This document shows, piece by piece, positions 36,410 through 42,449 of a DNA stretch of 42,449 nucleotides (positions are counted from its first letter, which is position 1; each line of letters opens with the position of its first letter). Origin of the DNA: Gemmatimonas sp. (lineage in GTDB: Bacteria; Gemmatimonadota; Gemmatimonadetes; Gemmatimonadales; Gemmatimonadaceae); the NCBI GenBank assembly GCA_011390935.1, contig JAABRL010000036.1, forward strand, positions 1-42,449. Direction: 5' to 3'. The position numbers and the translations under genes were made by a program. Below the pieces are notes generated by a model. It was not told where the DNA came from and searched no databases. It saw only the letters and a list, made by a program, of their open reading frames with translations.

Positions 36410-37522
36410 TCATGACAGCGTCCCCTCGCGCATCGTGCGGCGCGGCAATCGCGTGAACGCCGCCGGAATGTCTTCCGTGCGCGGCACCGCCAGCAGTACC
36501 TGACCCACCCCTTCCGCCGCCAGCAGTTCGAGAATCGCCGCCGATCGATGCGTGTCGAGTTCGGCGAAGGGATCATCGAGGAGCAGCAGCGGCGGCGCCC
36601 CCAGCACACCACGCACCGTGGCCGACTCCCGCATGCGCAGCGCAATGGCCGCGGTGCGTTGCTGTCCCGCCGAGCCGAACGTGCGCAGCTCTCGGCCGCC
36701 GAGCAGCAGCTGCAGTTCATCACGATGCGGACCCACCAGCGTGCTCCCGCGCCGCATCTCCTGCGCGCGCTGCGACTCCAGCTGTCCACGCAGCGACTCG
36801 GCCACGTGCTCGGCATCCGATTCGCCGGCGTCACCCTCGTAGGCCAGCGACACCGGCTGCGATTCGCCGATTGCTGCGCACAGCTGCGCAAACGGATCTG
36901 CATGCAACGCCGCCCACGTGCGGCGGGCGATCACCAACTGTGCGCCGTGCTCGGCGAGCGCCGGTTCCCACACCGCGACACGCGCGGCCGCCTCGGCGCC
37001 CGTGCGGCCGGCGCGCTGCAGTTCGCGCAGCGTGGCGTTGCGTCGCGCGAGCGCCGCGCGGTACGTCTGCAGCGATTGCAAGTAGGAGGACGACGTGAGC
37101 GCCAACGCCACATCGAGAAATCGCCGCCGTTCACCGGGTCCCTCCGCCACCAGCGCCAAGTCGGCCGGCGAGAAGCACACGCTCGGCAGCGCGCCGAGCG
37201 CGTCGGCCAAGCGCGGCTGCTCCACGCCATCGAGCAGCGCGCGCTTCTTCTTGCTCGCGCGTTCGAAGCCCACAGCCGCACTGTGCACACGTGCAGGCGC
37301 GCGCAGCGTGGCCCGCACATGAAAGCCTGCGGCGCCAAAGCGCACGACATCGGCGTCGCGTGCACCGCGCCAGGAGCGCAGCAGCCGCAGGTACGCCACC
37401 GCTTCGAGCAGATTCGTCTTCCCGTGCCCGTTGTCCCCCACGATCGCGAGTCCCGCCGCGTCTATCGATAGATCGAGAGCGGCGAGATTGCGAAACTCGC
37501 GCACCGTGAGGGTGTCGAGCAC
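36410..37522 (-). CDS. recF: DNA replication/repair protein RecF
   Basis: 370 residues. Walker A GDNGHGKTN (29-37), the signature TFGSAGQQRTAAIALRMRE and Walker B LLLLDDPFAELDTHR appear in order. RecF acts with RecO and RecR at single-strand gaps to load RecA. It starts with GTG ten bases after the enoyl-CoA hydratase stop, so the two may share a transcript. Confidence 0.95.
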   Translation of the reverse strand: MLDTLTVREFRNLAALDLSIDAAGLAIVGDNGHGKTNLLEAVAYLRLLRSWRGARDADVVRFGAAGFHVRATLRAPARVHSAAVGFERASKKKRALLDGVEQPRLADALGALPSVCFSPADLALVAEGPGERRRFLDVALALTSSSYLQSLQTYRAALARRNATLRELQRAGRTGAEAAARVAVWEPALAEHGAQLVIARRTWAALHADPFAQLCAAIGESQPVSLAYEGDAGESDAEHVAESLRGQLESQRAQEMRRGSTLVGPHRDELQLLLGGRELRTFGSAGQQRTAAIALRMRESATVRGVLGAPPLLLLDDPFAELDTHRSAAILELLAAEGVGQVLLAVPRTEDIPAAFTRLPRRTMREGTLS

Positions 37523-37531
37523 GAAGCGCGG

Positions 37532-38311
37532 TCAGCGACCCGTGAAGGTGGCGGGGCGCTTGTCCAGAAACGCCTGCATCCCTTCGCGCATGTCGGCGGT
37601 GGCCGAGAGCAGCCCGAACAGGTCGCTCTCGATGCGGCACCCTTCCTCGAGCGACGTATCCAGGCCGCGATTCACCGCGTCGATGCAGCCGGCCAGCGCG
37701 AGCGGGCCGTTCGCAAGCATGGTGGTGGCGAGCGCACGCACGCGGTCCATGAGCTGGTCGGCCGGCACGACGTCATCGGCGAGGCCGAGGCGATGCGCTT
37801 CGGTGGCGTCGATCATGTCGCCGGTGAGCAGCAGCTTGAGCGCGGCGCCGCGACCGATCAGGCGCGGCAGTCGCTGCGAGCCGCCAAAGCCGGGCACGAT
37901 GCCGAGCTTGGCTTCGGGCTGGCCGAACTTGGCTTTGTCGCTCGCAATGCGCAGATGACACGCCATGGCGAGTTCGCAGCCACCGCCCAGCGAGAAGCCG
38001 TTCACCGCGGCGATGGTGGGCTTGGGGCTGGTCTCGAACTTCCGGAACACCGTCTGTCCCGCGCGCGCGCGCGCCTGCGCTTCGAGGGGGCTCTGGCTGG
38101 CCAGCTCGCTGATGTCAGCGCCCGCGACGAAGGCTCGTCCGGCACCGGTGAGAATCACGGCGCCGACCGAGTCGTTGGCGATGGCCGCGTCGATGGCCAC
38201 GCCCAGCTCGGCGATGGTGGCATCGTTGAGCGCGTTGAGCTTGTCGGGCCGGTTCACGGTGATCGTCGCGATCCGGTCGGCGATGTCGACGGTGAGGTTG
38301 GAGTAGGTCAT
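37532..38311 (-). CDS. Enoyl-CoA hydratase/isomerase family protein
   Basis: 259 residues from the ATG at 38311 (an upstream start at 38377 adds unbiased residues). The crotonase signature is TIAAVNGFSLGGGCELAMACHL, with the oxyanion loop AGADISEL and Glu at GQPEAKLG. Likely hydrates trans-2-enoyl-CoA in fatty acid oxidation. Its place directly upstream of recF, where dnaN usually lies, is odd. It is divergent from mtnA. Confidence 0.9.
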   Translation of the reverse strand: MTYSNLTVDIADRIATITVNRPDKLNALNDATIAELGVAIDAAIANDSVGAVILTGAGRAFVAGADISELASQSPLEAQARARAGQTVFRKFETSPKPTIAAVNGFSLGGGCELAMACHLRIASDKAKFGQPEAKLGIVPGFGGSQRLPRLIGRGAALKLLLTGDMIDATEAHRLGLADDVVPADQLMDRVRALATTMLANGPLALAGCIDAVNRGLDTSLEEGCRIESDLFGLLSATADMREGMQAFLDKRPATFTGR

Positions 38312-38393
38312 GGTCGCGGTCAGGGGTGAGCGGTGAAATGTAGCGAACGCCTCGGCTGGCCGACGCGCCCCTCCCAACCGTCGCGGCGTGCGC

Positions 38394-38399
38394 TACACT
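38394..38399 (+). promoter_or_regulatory. -10 element seven bases before mtnA (leaderless pattern)
   Basis: TACACT ends seven bases before the mtnA ATG at 38407, and no ribosome-binding site precedes that codon. A transcript starting there would be leaderless, like the one predicted at 12088. Confidence 0.4.
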
Positions 38400-38406
38400 C
38401 CCTGCC

Positions 38407-39423
38407 ATGCACATCCCAACACCTCCGGCCAATGTGGTCGCCTGGTTGCCAGATCGCCGCGGCATTCGGGTGCTCGATCAGCGCGCGCTGCCGCTGGCTG
38501 AGACCTACGTCGACGTGCAGACCCTCGACGAACTCGTGCACGCGATTCGAACCCTGACCGTGCGTGGAGCGCCCGCCATCGGCGTGGCCGCCGCCATGGG
38601 CGTGGCCGGTGTCTACGCCCATGAACGGGCGCCCGGGCGTGCACGACTGGCCGCCATCGCGCACGCGGTCGCCGAAGCGCGGCCCACAGCAGTCAATCTG
38701 CGGTGGGCGATCACGCGCCTGCTGGACCGTGCGGCGCAGGCCCCTGACGACGAGCTGGTGCATGCCCTCGCGCACGAAGCGCAGTGTATTCACGGCGAAG
38801 ATGTGGCCATGTGCGTGGCCATCGGCGAAGCGGGGGCGGCCCTGCTGCATCCCGGCATGTGCGTGCTGACGCACTGTAACGCGGGAGCGCTCGCCACGGC
38901 CGGCATCGGGACCGCGTTGGCGCCGGTGTATGTGGCGCACGCGCGTGGCGTACCACTCACGGTGTATGCCGACGAAACGCGACCATTGCTGCAGGGCGCA
39001 CGCCTCACGGCCTGGGAACTGCAGCGTGCGGGCATTCCCGTGACCGTGCTCCCCGACGGCGCCGCCGCGTCCCTGCTCGCGCGCGGCGTGATCGACGCGG
39101 TGTTCGTGGGCGCCGATCGCATCGCCGCCAACGGCGATACGGCCAACAAGGTAGGCACCTATCCGCTCGCACTCGCGGCGCGCGCACATGGCGTACCATT
39201 TCATGTCTGCGCACCGTGGAGCACGGTCGATGTCGCCACCCGCGATGGCGCGGCGATCGAGATCGAACAGCGGCACCGCGACGAACTCGCGTTCGCTGGC
39301 GATCGACGCGTGCTCCCGGATGGTGTACCGGTGTACAATCCCGCGTTCGATGTCACGCCGCGTGCGCTCGTGACGCACTACATCACCGATCGTGGCGTGG
39401 TCACGCCGCCTTTCCTTCTGTAA
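38407..39423 (+). CDS. mtnA: S-methyl-5-thioribose-1-phosphate isomerase
   Basis: 338 residues, the usual length. Catalytic Cys157 is in LTHCNAGALATAG (154-166) and Asp237 in GADRIAANGDTANKVG (235-250); RPLLQGARLTAWEL (192-205) is the family's second signature. The enzyme makes methylthioribulose 1-phosphate in methionine salvage. A related eIF2B-like function is unlikely because both catalytic residues are present. glpK follows 11 bases later. Confidence 0.95.
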   Translation: MHIPTPPANVVAWLPDRRGIRVLDQRALPLAETYVDVQTLDELVHAIRTLTVRGAPAIGVAAAMGVAGVYAHERAPGRARLAAIAHAVAEARPTAVNLRWAITRLLDRAAQAPDDELVHALAHEAQCIHGEDVAMCVAIGEAGAALLHPGMCVLTHCNAGALATAGIGTALAPVYVAHARGVPLTVYADETRPLLQGARLTAWELQRAGIPVTVLPDGAAASLLARGVIDAVFVGADRIAANGDTANKVGTYPLALAARAHGVPFHVCAPWSTVDVATRDGAAIEIEQRHRDELAFAGDRRVLPDGVPVYNPAFDVTPRALVTHYITDRGVVTPPFLL

Positions 39424-39434
39424 GGAGCAGTCGC

Positions 39435-40907
39435 ATGCACGTGCTCGCCATCGATCAGGGTACCACCGGTTCCACCTGTCTCGTGCTCGCCGCCGATGGT
39501 CGCATTGTCGGCCGCGCGTACCGCGAGATCACGCAGCACTATCCGCAGCCGGGCTGGGTGGAGCACGACGCGCTCGAGATTGTGCAGCGTACGTTCGAGG
39601 CGGCGCGCGAGGCGATCGCGGCGGCCGGCGTGACGCCCACCGCGATCGGCATCACGAATCAGCGCGAAACGATCGTGCTGTGGGACCGCGCGACGGGTGA
39701 GCCGGTGCACCGCGCGATCGTATGGCAGGACCGGCGCACCGCCGATCGCTGCCGCGCACTCGAACCACACGCCGCCGACATTCAGCGGCGCACCGGCCTG
39801 GTCACCGATCCGTATTTCAGCGCCACCAAGCTGGAGTGGCTGCTCGGACAGCCTGCGCTCGCCGCCCGCGCGCAACGCGGTGAGCTCGCCGCCGGCACGA
39901 TCGACAGCTTCCTCATCTGGCACCTCACGGGTGGTGCCGTGCACGCGACCGACCCTACCAATGCGTCGCGCACCATGCTGTACGACATCGACGAGAAGGC
40001 GTGGAGCCCATCGCTGCTCTCGCTCTTCGGCGTGCCGCGACAGCTGCTCCCCGACGTGCGTCGCTCGAGTGGCTTCTTCGGCACGAGCACCACGGCGGCC
40101 ATTGGCGCCGAGATCCCCATCTTGGGCGTGGCCGGCGACCAGCAGGCGGCACTCTTCGGGCAGGGCGGCTGGCAGGCCGGGGGCGGCAAAAACACCTACG
40201 GCACGGGCGCGTTCCTGTTGCTGAACACTGGAAATACCCGCCCGGAGTCGGGCGACGGGCTGCTCACCACCATCGCGTGCGACGCCGCCGGCAACCCGAC
40301 CTACGCGTTGGAGGCGTCCATCTTCGTAGCCGGTGCGGCCGTCCAATGGTTGCGCGACGGTCTCGGCCTCATTCAGACGGCCAGCGAGACAGAAGCAATC
40401 GCCCGGTCCGTTCCCAGCACCGACGGCGTGTACTTCGTGCCGGCGCTCACCGGCCTTGGCGCCCCCGACTGGGAGCCGCACGCCCGCGGGACCATTGTGG
40501 GCCTCACCCGCGGGACCACCTCGGCGCATCTGGTGCGGGCCGCGCTCGAAGCCATGGCCTATGGCACCGCCGATGTCCTGGGGCTCATGCGGGCCAAGGG
40601 GCGAGTCCCCTTCGACCGACTGCGCGTGGACGGCGGCGCCACGAGTAATGATTGGCTCATGCAGTTTCAGTCCGATGTGCTCGGCGTGCCGGTCGAGCGG
40701 CCCGATATCGTGGAGACGACCGCGCTCGGAGCGGCCGGGCTGGCGGGCATCGCCGGCGGCGTCTGGAAGGACGCCGATGCCTTTCTCGCTGCCCGTCGCT
40801 TTACGCGCTTCGTGCCGGGCGACGGCGGGGCGGCGGCGCGGACGGGGCACGTGGGCTGGCGTCGGGCGGTCCGCGGCGCGCTCGCGTGGGCGCGGGACCG
40901 GAGCTGA
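39435..40907 (+). CDS. glpK: Glycerol kinase
   Basis: 490 residues. AAGGAG (39422-39427) seven bases before the ATG supports the start. FGGY kinase motifs: IDQGTTGSTCLVL (5-17), NQRET, WQDRRT, SGTTA-like region, KNTYGTGAFLLLNTG and the C-terminal DGGATSNDWLMQFQ. It phosphorylates glycerol to glycerol 3-phosphate. A 19-bp tandem repeat overlaps its stop codon. Confidence 0.95.
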   Translation: MHVLAIDQGTTGSTCLVLAADGRIVGRAYREITQHYPQPGWVEHDALEIVQRTFEAAREAIAAAGVTPTAIGITNQRETIVLWDRATGEPVHRAIVWQDRRTADRCRALEPHAADIQRRTGLVTDPYFSATKLEWLLGQPALAARAQRGELAAGTIDSFLIWHLTGGAVHATDPTNASRTMLYDIDEKAWSPSLLSLFGVPRQLLPDVRRSSGFFGTSTTAAIGAEIPILGVAGDQQAALFGQGGWQAGGGKNTYGTGAFLLLNTGNTRPESGDGLLTTIACDAAGNPTYALEASIFVAGAAVQWLRDGLGLIQTASETEAIARSVPSTDGVYFVPALTGLGAPDWEPHARGTIVGLTRGTTSAHLVRAALEAMAYGTADVLGLMRAKGRVPFDRLRVDGGATSNDWLMQFQSDVLGVPVERPDIVETTALGAAGLAGIAGGVWKDADAFLAARRFTRFVPGDGGAAARTGHVGWRRAVRGALAWARDRS

Positions 40908-40940
40908 TCTGCGGAACCGCCGCTGATCTGCGGAACCGCC
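40903..40940. repeat. Two tandem 19-bp repeats over the glpK stop
   Basis: GCTGATCTGCGGAACCGCC occurs at 40903-40921 and again at 40922-40940, perfect. The first copy holds the TGA stop of glpK. Probably a small duplication; it duplicates the stop region. Confidence 0.85.
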
Positions 40941-40951
40941 GCGAGCGGTCG

Positions 40952-40980
40952 CTGGTGACGGCGGCGCGCATTGGTACTAT
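40952..40980 (+). promoter_or_regulatory. Candidate promoter of the ccm genes
   Basis: TACTAT (40975-40980) is a good -10; the -35 position (CTGGTG, 40952-40957) is weak, with a 17-base spacer. RNA would start near 40987, leaving a 153-base leader to the ccmE GTG at 41140. The leader holds a CCCGAAC/GTTCGGG hairpin (41004-41022). Confidence 0.4.
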
Positions 40981-41139
40981 CTTGTCACAGATGACGCAGG
41001 GATCCCGAACGCTCTGTTCGGGGTTAGCGTAATGCAACGGGGAGCAATGGCGCTCCCACGACGGTCGAGTGGCGCGGTTGCCCGCGACAGCTCGAACCCG
41101 GACGGCAGCGGCCGGTCTTCCGCTGCAGGGCGGAGTCTC

Positions 41140-41604
41140 GTGAAAGCTCGCAGCAAGTTCCTCATTGGCGGGTTGCTCATCCTTGGGTCGTCGGGCATTC
41201 TCATGGCCAGTTCGGCCAAGGAGACGGCGCAGTATTTCCTCACGCCCACCGAACTCGCCACCAAGATTTCGGACAACCCGCGCTTCGTGAAAACGGGCGT
41301 GAAGGTGGGTGCGGCGGTGGTGAACGGTACGATCGTGCGCGCCGAAGACGGTCGCTCCGTCACGTTCCAGATGACCGACAGCACGACCACGTACAACGTG
41401 ATCTATCGCGGCGTCATTCCGGACACGTTCACGGAAGGGGTCGAGGTTGTCGTCGAAGGGCGCCTGAACGACGAAGGCACGTTCGAGGCCACCACGCTGC
41501 TCGCCAAATGCGCGTCACGTTACGAAAACGAGCCCGATCGTCCCGGCGCGTCGTCGTATCCGTCATCGCCGAGCTATCCTGCCAGCAAGACGCCCGCCAG
41601 CTAA
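41140..41604 (+). CDS. ccmE: Cytochrome c maturation heme chaperone CcmE, CXXXY variant
   Basis: 154 residues from GTG 41140, preceded by GGAG. An ATG at 41032 would add 36 residues with poor codon bias, so I reject it. One membrane helix (7-25) anchors it, and the OB-fold domain faces the periplasm. The heme-binding position reads LLAKCASRYEN: Cys124 replaces the usual His, with Tyr128, the CXXXY form known from archaea and some sulfate reducers, in systems lacking CcmH. It transfers heme to apocytochromes with CcmC and CcmF. A hairpin (41594-41612) covers the stop, and ccmF follows 24 bases later. Confidence 0.85.
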   Translation: MKARSKFLIGGLLILGSSGILMASSAKETAQYFLTPTELATKISDNPRFVKTGVKVGAAVVNGTIVRAEDGRSVTFQMTDSTTTYNVIYRGVIPDTFTEGVEVVVEGRLNDEGTFEATTLLAKCASRYENEPDRPGASSYPSSPSYPASKTPAS

Positions 41605-41612
41605 GCTGGCGG
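41594..41612. promoter_or_regulatory. Hairpin spanning the ccmE stop codon
   Basis: CCGCCAGC (41594-41601) pairs perfectly with GCTGGCGG (41605-41612) over the loop TAA, which is the ccmE stop. It lies 16 bases before the ccmF GTG and could affect coupling or mRNA stability. Confidence 0.6.
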
Positions 41613-41628
41613 CCACACCCCACATATC

Positions 41629-42449
41629 GTGACTCTCGTCGGCGAGCTGTCGCTCTGGGTGGCCATCCTCATGGCCGCCTGGACGACCACCGTCTCGTGG
41701 GCGGGCGCCTATCAGCGCCGCCCCGATCTGGTCTTCAGCGGCGAACGGGCGATGTACGCCACGTTTGCCTTCACTCTCGTGGCGTCGCTCGGGCTGTGGT
41801 ACGCCCTGTTCACGCACGACTTCTCGCTGCGCTTCGTGTCCTCGTACACGAGCCGCAATCTGCCGTCGGTCTACACCTTCACGGCGTTCTGGGCGGGACA
41901 GGCGGGGTCCATGCTGTTCTGGACACTCATCCTGTCCATGTACGGCGCGATTGCGGTGTTCCTCAATCGACGCAACCTGCGGCAGATGATGCCGTGGGTG
42001 ACCGGGACGCTGGGCCTGATCACGCTGTTCTTCCTGCTCACGACCGCGTTCGGCGCCAATCCGTTCGAACGACTCGACTGGGTGCCGGTTGACGGACGTG
42101 GCATGAATCCGCAGCTGCAGAACCCGGGCATGGCGATTCATCCGCCCATGCTCTACCTCGGGTACGTCGCCACCGCCGTCCCCTTTGCCTTTGCCATCGG
42201 TGCGCTGGTCACACGGCAGCTTGACGGTGAATGGCTCGGGGCCGTGCGCCGCTGGTCGCTGCTGTCGTGGTTCTTCCTCACGATCGGCATCGCCCTCGGC
42301 ATGTGGTGGGCGTATGTGGAGCTCGGCTGGTCGGGCTACTGGGCCTGGGATCCCGTCGAGAACTCGTCGGCGCTGCCGTGGTTCACCGGGACCGCGTTCC
42401 TGCATTCGATCATGATTCAGGAAAAGCGCGGCATGCTCAAGAAGTGGAA
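41629..42449 (+). CDS. ccmF: Cytochrome c assembly protein CcmF (5' part, runs off window)
   Basis: 273 complete codons visible from a GTG at 41629, reading to the window end. Several membrane helices are seen, and the WWD heme-handling motif sits at GMWWAYVELGWSGYWAWDP, followed by VENSS. CcmF is the heme lyase part of system I and works with CcmE. The next genes (ccmG, ccmI or CcmH absent) would show which system I variant is present. Confidence 0.92.
   Translation, partial: MTLVGELSLWVAILMAAWTTTVSWAGAYQRRPDLVFSGERAMYATFAFTLVASLGLWYALFTHDFSLRFVSSYTSRNLPSVYTFTAFWAGQAGSMLFWTLILSMYGAIAVFLNRRNLRQMMPWVTGTLGLITLFFLLTTAFGANPFERLDWVPVDGRGMNPQLQNPGMAIHPPMLYLGYVATAVPFAFAIGALVTRQLDGEWLGAVRRWSLLSWFFLTIGIALGMWWAYVELGWSGYWAWDPVENSSALPWFTGTAFLHSIMIQEKRGMLKKW

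Noticed and set aside
39378..40850. 490-codon open frame antisense to glycerol kinase
   Set aside because: It lies entirely opposite a clear GlpK with all motifs; the frame is open only because of high GC and gives no recognisable protein. The same applies to 13603-15114 and 31648-33054.

Overview
The window is strongly GC-rich DNA with densely packed genes on both strands, few clear Shine-Dalgarno sites and a heavy third-position G/C bias. I see no insertion sequence, phage gene, CRISPR array, rRNA or tRNA. The mix of lipoproteins with six-bladed propellers, a membrane-anchored SARP-type regulator with a periplasmic propeller, V4R and stand-alone TPR proteins, and a CXXXY-type CcmE suggests a Gram-negative chromosome, most likely from Gemmatimonadota. 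The phylum is an inference from gene content and style, not from a marker gene.

Layout. Bases 1-1180: the 5' part of a degenerate DEAD-box-like protein (minus strand) with a possible tiny ORF before it. 1181-4772: an aspartate-type aminotransferase, a stand-alone RAM domain protein and two exported proteins of unknown function. 4868-9536: an sbcD-sbcC-acetyltransferase operon (double-strand-break and hairpin processing). 9576-10246: a small membrane protein and a 476-base gap holding a structured RNA that I read as a probable 6S RNA, with its own promoter and terminator-like hairpin, followed by a cluster of palindromes. 10247-12741: 6-pyruvoyltetrahydropterin synthase of the CX5HGH type, GTP cyclohydrolase I and an SDR reductase, which together could make tetrahydrobiopterin from GTP; then a Trm112-like zinc domain protein.

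12727-22452 is all minus strand: a 1349-residue transmembrane transcription regulator preceded by helically phased GTCA repeats, a propeller lipoprotein, a long-chain acyl-CoA ligase, a lipoprotein, an orphan ParA ATPase and a TPR protein. 22642-29274: a phosphoribosyltransferase, a V4R protein, DNA ligase A, a YtxH-like protein, a TPR protein, thymidine phosphorylase and a small membrane protein. 29352-33908: an exported carboxypeptidase-regulatory-like protein, a PQQ-type sugar dehydrogenase coupled to glutamate dehydrogenase, and a Uma2-type nuclease-fold protein.

33932-38311 is a minus-strand run of enoyl-CoA hydratase, recF, dciA (DUF721) and gyrB, the usual replication-origin neighbours but without dnaA/dnaN beside them. 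A perfect 15-bp inverted repeat lies between dciA and gyrB. 38407-42449: methylthioribose-1-phosphate isomerase (methionine salvage), glycerol kinase, then the start of a cytochrome c maturation operon (ccmE, ccmF) whose CcmE has Cys in place of the heme-binding His.

The most useful leads are the probable 6S RNA at 9835-10041, the phased repeat array in front of the SARP regulator, the CXXXY CcmE, the BH4-like gene trio, the inactive-looking DEAD-box protein and the inverted repeat upstream of gyrB.
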